Assembly (NCBI GenBank): GCA_947846985.1
Contig: CANTUZ010000005.1
Span: forward strand, 16,216,389-16,280,388
Origin: Fratercula arctica
Lineage: Eukaryota; Chordata; Aves; Charadriiformes; Alcidae
Length of the DNA: 64,000 nucleotides
Direction of reading: 5' to 3'
The translations under genes were made by a program, and so were the position numbers. Positions 48,901-61,193 of this stretch are shown here, piece by piece. Position 1 is the stretch's first letter. Every line of letters begins with the position of its first letter. The notes under the pieces were generated by a model. That model saw nothing but the letters and a program-made list of their open reading frames with translations, was not told the origin of the DNA and did not search any database.

Positions 48901-51900
48901 TGACCTCGTGAGCTCTGGGGACAAGTGGCAATTGCTTACCCTCAACCAAAGGGGCAAAACACTTTTATTCTCCTTGGTGAGTTGCCCGACCTAGGACCTG
49001 TGCCTCACTCAGGGGTAGCTGTCAGACAGGTGGTCTACTCACTTGGGGGCTGGGGAAGTCATGCCAAATGCTTGATGGAGATTTCCTTCCTGCCCTGTTT
49101 CTGGTTATTAGCAGACTGGCAAAGGCAAGTTGGCTCCTAATCTCTACTCAGAAGACATCCTGTATTCTCTGCCTTATTGAGATACAGCATCTCACAAAGA
49201 AGAGGCATTGCTGCCATTTGGCATGGAATTTCTTTACATTAAGAACAAATAGTAGCTGAGATGCACTTCAGTCTTGTAGCTTTTTCATGAGAGCCACTTA
49301 ACCATAATAATGTGATATTTGGTTTTAAAACCTTCCAGAGGAAGACTGTAATTTGCATTTTAGAGTCCCATGCAGTGACTTGCCCAATATGTACCTACAC
49401 CCAACAGTTTTCTTGCTGGTACTTGTGCAGTTGTTTCTCTGGGGGAGACAAGGATTCACCAGGTCTTGGTGCGATGCAGCCAACACATCTCAGTAAAGTT
49501 TCAAATCCACCCTGATAGTGCCAGGTGCTTGATGCCATTTTTAGCAAGCAGAATAAGTAAGTATTTAAGGACAGATCCTTCTCCAAATAGACAAGAGCCA
49601 ATCGTCAGCTGTTTCTCTGGAAAGATTTTGCCAGCACTACAAATGCTCCATATGGAAGCGGAAAGATGCTAGTTCTGAGCAATAAATGCATGTCAGATGA
49701 CACTGTCACTAAATATACCTGGTGACTATTAGCACAATTGCTTTGCTTCCAGTCTGGTTCCCCCCCTTTGGTGCGGGCAGCAAGGGCATCTTAAATGAAA
49801 CAGCCCCAAGATGAATTTAGTTTAATCACTGACTGAGGGTGGGGGGAGAAGAGGGCAGAGAAGAAGGAAGGAGAACCAATATTAAGTGTGAAAACTAATA
49901 CAAAAAGCTGCTGGGATATTAATAGTGTGCTGAACTAATAAGATGCAGTCAAAGCTATGAAGTTTCTGTAACTCTGCAGCAGCTGCTACTGTGAAGTAAG
50001 AGACTAGAGTGGATCCGTGTATTTACAGCAGTTATCTGAAAGCCTGGGCATGTAATTCCACTCAGAATCCCCACCAACACAAATACATTAAAAGCAGACT
50101 CAAAAAGCTCCTGTAAACCCACTAAGCACGATAGCTAAAGTTTCCACAAGAAATAATTCATAGCATTACAGCTATTCTCACAGAGATGGGCTAAGAGCCT
50201 TGCTGGACTGAGCACGGAGCAGAAGCTCTTGCCCAGAGCAGGCTATACTGTAGCGGCCCAAATGCCTTCCAGCCCTCTTGATAGCTTAAAAGCCTTCTGG
50301 GACAGGAACCTTTAACAGAAGTCTGCCCCATATAAGTTTATACTAGATAGTGACTGTTTAAAAACCTTAGAAGCGTATCCGCTTTTTTTTTTTTTTCCCC
50401 AGGCACTTACAGGGACAGTTGGTTTGCCTACTAACGGATGAGACAAGGCATCTGTTTCCTTCAAGAGTTTGATTCTGGACACAAGAAACCCCTTTGGCCA
50501 AACACTCAGCCCTGCTACAGCTGCCTCAAAAACTGGGAGCCAGCAATGCCTGCACCATTCAGGGATACACCAACCACGTGGAGAAGGAATATCAAGGCCC
50601 AACTTCACACCTCTGAAGGGAGAAATCAAGTTTTTCTTTGGAAGCATTATCTCCACACTGTTTGTGGCAGAGAGGACAGCCATACAAGGTCAAGGACACA
50701 GCCTGCACAGACTGCTGGGCTAGCAAGCTGCAATGCCACTCACTAAGTCTTTCAAGGGTTGGTGCTGTAAGCAGTCCCTCAGAGGCAGGTCTGCCTGAGA
50801 GCTTTTGTTTTGGAAAGAGCAGGGGTTTGTAGCCTAATGCAGGCTGCCGAACATTTACACATCTGCTGCTCAGCTCTTGCTCTTCCCCAGACAGAGTCAT
50901 TGCAGTTACACTTGCGGATGGGGAGTGACTCGGCTTCGCTGCCTGGCAAGCCCATGTTAGACCCAGCTGCAGCGCCTTGGTGCTTCAGATTCTTCCATCT
51001 GATGGACATTTCAAGGTCTTAGAGAAGGAAGAAGTAAAAGGCTGTTTTGGACACAGTCCTAGCAGACAGCTCCCACCCAGCTATCCAGACGCTTTAGGCT
51101 CATGGCCCTTCATGAAGTAACCAGGACACACGCTTTCTTCTGTCAGCAGATCACAAGGACCCAAGTGCAGAGAACAGGCCCCGGCAGAGACCCATCCCCA
51201 CAGAGCTAGGGCAACGCTCACAGGACTCACCACGCAGGGTGGCAACTCCCTGCGCTAGCTGGTAGATGACAGCAACACGCTCACTAACAGCTCCGTAATG
51301 CCTTCTGTGCTCAAAAGCCACCCATGGGCTTTTATACATCACCACAACCTTGCAAAAGGCTGAAGCCTACATGACTGAGATCCTTTCACGAAGCACAAGA
51401 AAGGCGGTATTCAGTGAACGCTATAGAACAGGGGGGGAAAAAACCCAACACGCTGTACACATGGCACCTGCCATGCCAGGGGCATACTAGAAGAGCTGCA
51501 ACTGAATAGCAGAATAAGTACTGCTACTGCCCAGAAATGCTACAGACCAGGATGCCACTACAGAATGAGTGGATAAGCTCATAATATGTTATGGATTTGA
51601 GAGTAGATGAACCTGGTCTCTATACGAGAAGACTGCAGTCAAACAAACAGGATCACCGTGATCCCCTTGGACTTCTCAAGATAAGCAGTAGCCCTAAAGT
51701 GCCTAAAGTCCTTGCCATGGTTAACTATTCCAGTGAGAACTCTCTAAAGGCCGAGCCACAGTCTAATATTAAGAGAGTAATAAGCGTCGTTTTGTTCATG
51801 AAGATTCAGGGAAGAGTTACAGTTTTGAAGGCTCATTTTAAGCTTTCGTCACTGGCAGGGGAGGGGAGAAGCGAGGTTACTTAACTGCTGTTGTGACAGC

Positions 51901-54900
51901 TATCAAATGGAAGAGACCAGTGACTTGAAGAGAACATTGCAGTTCATAGCAAAATTCCGCTATGCCTTTCATTAGGTGTGTCCAATTACTGCCAGTATAG
52001 ATTAGCCAGATAGTTGAAAGCAGGTTTGCAGAAAATGAGTTTAATGCTATTATCAAGTGGAAAAAAGAAAACAGGGAGAGATTTGTTTCCCATGAAATAG
52101 TCACAAAAGTCTAAAGCTTTGGAGCTCTCTCAGATCCTGCAAAAATCTTTCAGGTTTCCCATGTGCTTCATTGGCAAGATTCAGGACTCCAAGACAGCAC
52201 TTGATGTTAAGTTTGTGCAACAGTTCTGGGAATAAAAACCCAAGAACTTACTAGGGTCAGCTCTGGTAGAGCTGACTTCAAAGTGCACTTTCAGGCTGCT
52301 GAGCAACTGCAGATGCAGGCAGATGGCTCATAACAACACTATTCTACCAACTTACTCATTCGAAGTGTTGCTAATAGAGCCATGCAAGTAATATTACAGA
52401 CTCTCTTCCCAGTCCTACTACAGGTTCAGTGACAATTCATGTTGCAAACTAACAAGTCAGCTTCAGCACCTTCAGTTAGGCCGGAAGGCAAATAGGGAAA
52501 AGAAAATAGGAGTGATACCATGCAACTCTACCACTGGTAGCATGGACTGTAGGTTTCTCTAAATTTTTAGGCAATCCTGCTGACTCAAACAAGTTTCTTC
52601 CAGAAAAACTTATGGTTTCCTATTGCCCTGACACACAGAAAGAGAGCCTCATCCTATTTGCAATACCCCACTCCAACAAAAGCAGAGAGTACCTCATCCC
52701 ATTTGCAATAGGAGACTTCAAAAGCAGAACAGGTTATTATTGAAAAGATGCTTTAACCACTTTACATATGGCAAAATCACAGAGGCCTATTCATTTTATC
52801 TCTACTCCAAAACAGAGGTAGGGAGCGGTGCAAGCGCTAACCTGAGGACAGAAAGTTCAGAAGAGCCTGGCCCTCGCAGTAACCCCAGGACACCTCCACA
52901 AGCACCCTGAGGCTGAAGAGCACTCCCACCTGAACCCAGTGCCTGCTCACCCCAGCCTTCCCTCCCCCCATCAGCCAGAAAGGGCCAGCCCTCACCAAGG
53001 CAGCTCTCGGGAGTGCTTAACAGGATTATGAACAGGAGGCAGTAAGAACAGCAGCTCTGCATTGCAAGGAGACGGGTATACCATTGGCTTCAAGGCATGC
53101 TGCTATCAGGTAACCAGCAGGTTTCTCAGTAGCAGTTTATCCAGTCTACCAAACATTAAGGGTTGTTTGTGCTCCAAATGTGATCATTAGCTGCCTGAGC
53201 ACCATGCAACTTAAGACTATTCTCTAGAAGCAGACCAACTGGGGCCTATTCTTTCCATGGCAGAAAAAAAGGGAGAGGGATCTACAAGAAGGGCAAATAA
53301 GCGCCCAAAGCACACCTTTGCCTAGTTCCCCTATTGCCTGCATCTTATCCTTACTGAGGGGGATTGTCTGGAAAAAGCTCAATTATCTGGAATAGTGCTG
53401 TGATCCTACACTTTGCCTTTTTGGAGTTGGGTGGGACCAGACTGGGCACACAGCAGTGCGGGGTGAGCCATGCACACATGACTGAGATAGGAAGAGACAC
53501 TAGTAAAACCTCCAGGGCTTTCTCAGACCATCCTGTCATTCAGTATAAGAATTACAGAGGAAACAACTCCGCCTTACCTGAGCTGAGCATTGAAAATAGT
53601 CAAGCTCCAACATTAAATGAGTAGACACTTCCTCAAGCACAAGTTAGCAGTAGAGAAGCAAGCTAGGTGGTTTTTATATTAGCACCCAGTTTCAACCAGA
53701 AAACATTAACAAGATCAAGAAGAGATAGTCATGTTTTACAGTGGCTAACATAGAGTTTAAGGAGAATTTCACTATCGTACTCCTTTGTTCAAGGCAGACT
53801 TTCAATCAAGAGGCACCAAGGACAGGTTTTTCATGGCAGAAAGCTTATTCTTCAAAGCAACGTCTGTTGCCAGTTACAATAGCTGCATGAATACTCTGAG
53901 CGTTTACTACAACATACTCATAATACAGAGTTAAAGGTTATAATATCTAGACCATCAGATATGGTAGTCCATGACATTATCAGCAACATGAGTGAACAGG
54001 ATGCCTGCACTGAACTTCCAGCAAAACAGTTTTCAGTGATGCTATCCTGACTACACAGGAGCCAGGAGAGAACATTAAGATTTCATAGACTTTTAAAGAA
54101 ACTACTTTCCACACGCTTCAAGGAAAAATCCACCACTGCACCCAGTGCCAGGAACCAAGTGCCGCTGCAGCAGATCAAAGGTGTCCCAGCCATCCCAAGG
54201 AAGAGCGTTTCCATTGCTGCTCTTACCTGCCACAGCACCTACCCAGCAAGGGCAGTGGAATTTAAAACCCTTTTGCACAAGGGCTGCTACAATGCACCCT
54301 CTCCACCCATGTAGCTTTGTAGCTTAATTGAAGTTCAGGCATATAGTTCTGAGCTAGAAACAATTGTTTTACTATTCAAATCATTATTCCTCTGATATAT
54401 TTGCCTTTATCCACAGACAGATTTCAGCACGGACCAAACCTGTAAGCTTTTCCCATCCTGTGTTTGGACCAGCCACTGCCTAATCATCAGAATCCAATTA
54501 GAGAAGGTCTTAAAACTAGCTAGGAAAAACAGGTAATGAATTTAAACCCTACATACGATAAACTTAAGATGTGGGATCATGAACTAAAATAGGTGTTGAA
54601 AGCACAAGTAAAAGGAAACAATGTTTACTTTTAGTTTTGCCTAGATTTTTTTACTAGTAGATTCTCCTAGATCTGGGTCTCTTGACCGTACTCGGTGACC
54701 AGCAAGAGCAGCCATCAGGGTCCAGGAAGAACCACAACAGATGACAGGTTCAGTGTTCTCCATGCAACTGGAGGTCTACCCCAAGTGTTTTGAGTCTCAA
54801 ACTGAAAGTACTTGGAAACGTGTGGGATTTATTTTTCCAGATAGATACATGCACCAGAAGTAGAGCTCCAGTAGAGATGAGAATATACAAATACAGTAAA

Positions 54901-57900
54901 GACTCCTAGGCTGCTGTACAGCAAGCTGACCATGATGTGACTCTAAAGGCTCTCATTACAGAGACCTGCAGTTCAGTGTCTGAATCTCACCCCTGGTCTC
55001 ACCATCCCTAGATGTCCAGGACTTCTGTGAATGACTTGATATTCCTCTAATTCTGGAAGTCTCTCCATCCAGACTTTCTGTGCTTCTATTTTGATTCCTG
55101 TAGCATCTTTTACTCGATAGCCTAAAGATGAGCCAGAGAAAACAATTAAATTGCACCCCCTAAAAAAATTTCCTACTGAAGACCAAGCAGCAAGTTACTG
55201 GAACCAAAGCTGAGCGCAAGTGGGAAAACAAAAGGACTCTTTCACTACAAAAGTGGCCACACAGTCAGGTCTTGCATACAGACCCCCTTTCCATGTTGTG
55301 AGGAGATGATTAGCCAAGAGAGACAGTTTCAAGGCAGATGCGATGAGCACAAAAGCTCCATTTCCCTTTCCTGTGAACCAGGTGGCTGCAGGCCTGGATT
55401 TTTGGGGTTACTCCCAGGTCTCACCCACAGCCTATTATTGCTCCCCATCATTTTGCTCAAAATGCTTTGATATTTTTACCATTTCCTAGGGGCTGACTAT
55501 GACGAGCTATCCACTGTAAAGCCTCAAGCCTGCAATGGAAGGAGGTTGTTAGGGGGAAGAAGATGGTTTGCACATGAGCTCAGTACCCCCATTTCTGAGC
55601 AAGCACCCAGAACTGGGCAACTAATTGGCCGCTGGCAATGAAGGCAGTAAACTTGCTTGTTGCACAAGTGCATGACCACAGAGCGATAGAGTCTGCCCCT
55701 TTCCTCGAGTCCCCAGCTCCTCCCAACTATGCCGGGCTCATCCGTCAAGAATTTACCACTCACTCCCTCTCCACATTTTTGCCAGTGAGGGAGAAGCAAG
55801 GAGACAGAGAGGCTGCTTCTTTGGTATTTTTGCTCACTGCTTCCATGGTGCAGTGACATCCTAAATAATACCAACCAAGCTCTACCAGATTTTTGGAAGT
55901 CTTAACTCAAGAGACCTTGCAACACCCCCGTGCGGTTAAGAAAAGGATATTGGCTCATGCCACCCACCAGTGAAACAGACACCCCTAGGCTGGAACGAAG
56001 CAGCTGTATGACACCATGCAGCAACACTTCACAGCATTTTAGGGTAGAAAGCAATTAACCTTTGGCTGAATCCCCTTAGCTCCAAGCTACAAAAAGAGTG
56101 TTCTGTTTTCTTCTTTACCCCCCACCTCCCCCAAGTCTGAACAGCTCTGGTGTTCTCATTATCTCACTGACCTGGCTGCTTTCTGAACCCTGAAATGGAG
56201 AACAACAGTTGTCATCAAATAAATGGGCTGTTTATTTAGATACTAATTTTGGTTTTTTCTTGCTTCTGCTCCATAGTACTGGCAGACGATTCAGATAAAA
56301 TTTGGATGAGGCTGTAGTGCATTGTTTTTCTGTTCAGACAGTAAATACACTAGAGCAGAGATGTACCCAAGATCTCAGCTGTACTTTAAAGCAAGTTCAG
56401 GTCCTTTTTATAGATCTGAAAAGAGCAACTACTTCAGCTGAGGGAAGACATCTTTCTGCTCACTGCTATTTCCTTCTAGGTCTTAGAATTTAGTTCTATT
56501 TTCTGTACTTACACAGAACCTTCATCTTCAGGTCCAGCCCTAAGGCAGAGCTTCCCAGGATCCAAGTCTGCCAGCTACATTGTGGAAGCGTGGAAATCCC
56601 AGCAGTCAGCTGTCCCTTGGATTTTAAGCCCTGAATGAATATCCTGTATAGCACAGGCAAAGAGTGAATGATCTCAAAAATCAGAAGGAAGATAAGTGAA
56701 GATTTAGGAATAAAATCTGGGTCTGAGTCAACAAGTGGGATGCCTCAGAGGCAGAGAATGGGTTCACCTCAATTAAAGACTACCATTAATTTAAGACAGG
56801 CCTGGTGAGTCCTGCCCTTGAAGGACCAGTACCTTCATGATCTAGGCTCACTCTAGTCAACTCCTGTGCCACACCAGCATGGCCACCTCTGTGCACTTCA
56901 GCACAAGCTCTCTGCTTCTGCTGAGGCAAAGATTGGGTTTGTGTTGTCCTGAAAACACGCACCAAACTTTTCATAGTTGCATGCAAGCCCTGAATTCAAG
57001 TGAGGCTAGTTCCTAGCACACGTCAAGGAGATGCATTAAATGACTTTAGGGATTACGTTACATAGAGAAAAGCGGCACCTACATAGATAAAGCTGCTAAT
57101 CAGCTTAATTCTATTAGTCTTCCACACTCTTCCATAAAGCACATTCATAAACAGCTATGGTTTGTAACTGCATCACTTCAAGCAATTAAAGAAACCACTT
57201 TATTTTTGATGGTTTCATTTTGGTGCATGTGTCTAACAGTAACCTTTCCCAGAGCATGCTCTCTTCTGAGCCATCAGAAATTGGAAGCTGAGGCTGTGGT
57301 CACCTGCGGTAGCACTGGGCAAGCACAGCCAGACCAGCAGCAGTTTATGAACTGGGGGGGAGGAAATGCAAAGTCAGCCTGACACAGGAGGAAACATATT
57401 TGTAGCTTTGGAAGGCACCCTCAGGAGTGGTCTTTCCAGTAACCTTCAGGCACCACTAAGGTCACAGGACCAGCAAGTGCATGCTCCCTCCAACTTGGTG
57501 AGAAGAGCAAGCCTACTGCAGATCCTCAGCCCCAGGCCAAAACCTATTTGCTACCTTTTGTTTCCATCACCCGATTGACATAAGACCTTTCACTTGCCCT
57601 TCCCAATTAGGGTTCTCAGCTAAGGAGTGAGCCAGATTAGAGCCACATAAAGCTACCTGGGTTTAACTCTGCCTCTTGGGTTGGCTTCAGGTAGTTACTC
57701 ATGTGAGCCTGTCAGCCCCAAAATCTGGTCACAGGCAGCGCGGGTCCCTGGGCCATACTATGCCTGGCCACTGTACCTCCCCTTGGGCTGCACAACAGCA
57801 CAGGCGGTGCCCGCCCAGGTCAGCAGCAGGATCGCCACTGAACTGCTGACAGCAGGTAACACCTTTCCTAGGTGTTATAAAAGTAGATTTGAGTATAATC

Positions 57901-57979
57901 CAACACCCTCCAATTCCTATTGTAGATTTGCTATCATAGTCAAACATGAGTCTGTTGTTACATTCATCCTTTCCAATAC
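45978..57979. other. No gene assigned; A-rich intron-like DNA
   Basis: The + strand is A-rich, as expected for introns of a - strand gene. Acceptor-like sites on the - strand at about 46623, 47181, 48334 and 52065 have pyrimidine runs but no matching donors at exon distance. A GGCAG/GTAAGA donor near 54226 and a CTCAG/GTAAGG donor near 53577 lack good acceptors. A T14 run lies at 50383-50396. Frames up to 123 codons (50312-50683) show no family features. Confidence 0.35.
52647..52710. repeat. 45-base tandem duplication carrying octamer-like motifs
   Basis: The 19-base segment cctcatcctatttgcaata (52647-52665) recurs at 52692-52710 with one mismatch. Each copy contains ATTTGCAAT, close to the POU octamer. 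The flanks between copies are diverged. Confidence 0.65.
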
Positions 57980-58004
57980 CTGAAGCCCCTTTTGCCTTAG
58001 TTAT
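57980..58004 (-). other. Very weak candidate 25-nt microexon
   Basis: The acceptor CAGCCTTTTCTGTAG ends at 58005 and a CTTCAG/GTATTG donor follows 57980. In phase 0 it is open (ITKAKGAS plus one base). It could continue the chain from 58953-58972, but microexons of this size arise often by chance. Confidence 0.1.
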
Positions 58005-58952
58005 CTACAGAAAAGGCTGCTGTAAGTGCTCCTTCTGGAGGTAAACAAGGAGTCAGAAGACAAAATTAACAGTCAAAAGAAAGCAGTGCTTTCCTTTCTT
58101 AACAGTCAGAGAGTCACTAGAGTGATGCAGGCAGGAAGAGAGTCTGCATTATCAGATACCCTGCTAGCGGGCTTAAAGGAGAAGGAATCCATAAAACCTC
58201 CAGGAATTCCAGCAGGCTGGGTACCCGGGATCACTTTCACAGTTTAGGAAACAGTTTCATCTCAACCCCCACAAATTGACCTTGGCAGAACATAGAAAGT
58301 TTGCACATAACAGCCATGTTTCTGCTGTGAGTAATCCAGTAATCTAAATTAATGCTCCATTTTGTTGGTGGAACAAAACATCTTATTATCATATGAATAA
58401 GACAATGGCGGGGGGGAGGAGGTGCAGGGTGTGGGGGAACCCACTAAACCACATTAAAATGATATTGATGAGAATTTCTTAAGTCTATTTAACAAGATCC
58501 TCCTACCCATGGAATTTCATCATTTTGTGCATCTTCATGTCTTTCCCACATAATTTTCAGTTTTACACATTATCACATTTTTCCAATACACCAGAAGCAA
58601 AGTATGTATGCTCAGGTTGAAACGATGTATGCAGAGCAGTTAAATGGGGGCGTATCTTCTTCTGAAACAACCTAGCATGAGTCTTTTGATTAGTCACAGC
58701 TCAGAGAAAGACGAGGTGAGTGACTCTACATTTACAGACAACATATATAGCCTTACAGCGATATCTTCCTTTTGCTCTCCATTTTGTCAAGTCTATCGCA
58801 TACACTCAGAGTTAATCTCATTGAACTCCGCAGTTCAGGACAGAGACCGACTGTGCACCTGACCATGACAGGAGACCATTGCCTGCTGCTGGCCAGCAAG
58901 GGGAGGAACCGCACACTGGGACACGCAGAAGTGGAGAGTATTGCTTACATAC

Positions 58953-58972
58953 CTGCCATCTTATCCAATCAG
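58953..58972 (-). other. Candidate 20-nt microexon
   Basis: The acceptor CTCTATATTTTTACCCTAG ends at 58973 and GGCAG/GTATGT is a strong donor. The two leading bases CT complete the codon left open by the candidate exon at 59268-59334, and the rest reads DWIRWQ. The joint peptide would be TNIADWIRWQ, with no stop. The size is unusual, but both splice sites are good. A longer exon from a different acceptor is possible. Confidence 0.2.
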
Positions 58973-59267
58973 CTAGGGTAAAAATATAGAGTACTATATT
59001 TAGGGGGTTGTAGCTAAGTTGTATTTCTGGTTTTCACTCGTTTTGTCTTCCAAATTAACTAATTACAGCAACTCTCCAAAAGAGAGTCTAAGCAAATGCA
59101 GACTTAAGCATCTAAGGAGGACAATTCAGGAGTCTCATCTGTGTCCTATAAAAGCTCTAGGACTGCACACCGATGCTCTGCATGGCTTGCTTTCATCTCT
59201 TAGAAAAGAAAGCATCTTCAGCAAGTAATCTGGGCTAATTACATGAAAATTAGGTCAGGTACCTTAC

Positions 59268-59334
59268 CTATATTAGTCACACTTGTAATCAGTTCAGATG
59301 CCCTCTGAGATATAGCAGTTTCTGGAAATAAGAA
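59268..59334 (-). other. Candidate coding exon, 67 or 54 nt
   Basis: Two possible acceptors lie close together: one ending CAAATCTCTTAG at 59335 (67-nt exon) and a better one, TTCTTATTTCCAG, ending at 59322 (54-nt exon). The donor ATATAG/GTAAGG follows 59268. Only one phase is open. It reads PETAISQRASELITSVTNI, a natural-looking soluble, helix-forming sequence, and is closed by a stop at the first acceptor itself. It ends in phase 1. This is the most protein-like short segment in the window, but I cannot name the family. Confidence 0.28.
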
Positions 59335-60719
59335 CTAAGAGATTTGGCCAAATAAGCTGTAACTTGGCGGGTGGGAGCAGTGAGAAATATTTCAAGACTG
59401 ATGAGGAGTTTAAGTCCAGTGGATGAGAGATGCCTGCTTTTCTAATGAGACAAGGTGCCTACTTCTGGCCCAGCTGGGCCAGGCAACATGAACTGTTACA
59501 GTTTGCTTATATTTAAAAGCCTGAATCTAGAGCCAGTGACAAACTGGCTTTGCCACAGCAAAATGAAGGAAGTGAAAGCACGAAGGACAGATTTAAGTTG
59601 TGGTATGTCTTTGAAGCTCTTATGTGCATTTGGTGTTAGAAGGATCTACAGACAAAAGGAGAAATGATGCATTAAGTCAGTGGCATCCAAGTTCATATAG
59701 CTTGTGGCTTTGCAAATTCTCACAGAATTAGCACATTCACATGCATTAAAGGGTGGGTATATAAATACCTTTGCCTGCATTAATACAATGCTTATTAGTA
59801 CCAATAGTATTCATGGGCAACCCTTTTCTCCTGCCTCTTCCACCCAGACACTGTAATATTCTGAACTGTATTAAAATCAAGTAATTCATGGGAGATGCTC
59901 CCAACAGTAGTTGAAGCTTTTCCCTTCCAAATCCTCAGTCACTGTCCTGTGAGCTCAAACACACAGGAGCACCTTGCAAAGGACAACTGCTCAGCCTTCC
60001 AAGGAATTTGACAGCAAAGACAGCAGCTGACGTAGTGATGAGGAAGTTAAAGGTGACTGATGGTTTCCCAACACCTGAAACACAGCAGGTAAGGTCAAGG
60101 TCATCAGTCCTTAGGCAGCAGACACAGCATAAAACCCTAGCACAGTTTGTGCCTGACAGATGCACATAGATGGGCAGGCTGTGCCCAGAGGGGTGAGCAG
60201 TTACACACACCACACTTGCCACCATCAGAGGTTCTGCAGCTTTTAGGTTGACATCATGCAACTGCAGCTTTTCAATATGGAAACAGTTTGACCCCTTATG
60301 GTTACTCATACCTCCATGGTCCAAACCAACACAAGGAAAAGAAAAGGAGAAGAAAAAACATCCTTTCTCCCAGCTGTTCCCATCTGAAAGGTGAAGCCAG
60401 GCATGGATTCACTGCTGAAAGCCAGAGGCTGAAGAGCAGTCCATCAGGACTCCATGCACACCAGCTAGGATAACTAGCACAGAGTGAAGGTGAGCCACTC
60501 CACAGGAAGAGGCAATTAACTCTTCTGGAGCAGAAAGAAAAGGCACAGCTCAGAAGTGTCTGCATACAGGTTCTCCACAGAGTGTTCCCAAAATGGTGCA
60601 GTAGAGAATACCCCATCTATGCTCCCCGCACACACACAGATGAACCTTGAAGCGGCATTCCCCAAGATGGGGGTGAAAGTGTTATTCCCAGCTCCCATGC
60701 TTAGGCTCACAGCTCCTAC

Positions 60720-60800
60720 CTGACAGTGACTCATGTCAGTCACACATGCAGCACAGAGGCTTCCACAGCTCTCCCCATGCATGTATATACAGGCTTTTTG
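60720..60800 (-). other. Candidate coding exon, 81 nt
   Basis: The acceptor GATTTGCTTCTCTCTTTGCAACAG ends at 60801 and the donor CTGTCAG/GTAGGA follows 60720. The 81 bases keep frame and are open in phase 0. The peptide includes CIYMHGESCGSLCAACV and has five cysteines in 27 residues. It ends in phase 0, which fits the longer form of the candidate at 59268-59334. Cysteine richness could mean a zinc-binding or secreted domain, or may simply reflect TGT/TGC-rich chance sequence. Confidence 0.22.
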
Positions 60801-61169
60801 CTGTTGCAAAGAGAGAAGCAAATCAAGGAGAAAATGCATTCAGCCCTATGCTATTTGGCAATGCTGAGAGTGACAGAACACGTATTAAGCCGCTAGTGTG
60901 AACCCACTATGCAATAACTAACAAGCTCCTGGAAGATCTATAAAGTGCCCTTTCATTCTTGCCTGCCCTCAGATGGGCAGGTGCAGGCAGTAAGGCAGGA
61001 GTGTAGAAAGAAACTCTTAGCCCTCCAGACAGTATAGTCTCCAAAGCTGATATTATGGTCAAACAGTACAACCCATAAACCAGCCCTTTTCTGTCTGTCA
61101 TCATTCTTGCCTTATTGTCCTGGGCTTTGATTTGTCCGCTGTGAGCGGGCATGCTCCATTTCTCAGCCA

Positions 61170-61193
61170 CATGCCAGCAAACATGCTGGCATG
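61170..61193. other. 9-bp GC-rich hairpin
   Basis: CATGCCAGC (61170-61178) pairs exactly with GCTGGCATG (61185-61193) around a 6-base loop. The role is unknown. Confidence 0.5.

Noticed and set aside
59935..60324. 129-codon - strand frame between two candidate exons
   Set aside because: It has no clear acceptor and donor at its limits and no recognisable domain, and it would lie in an intron of the exon chain proposed here.
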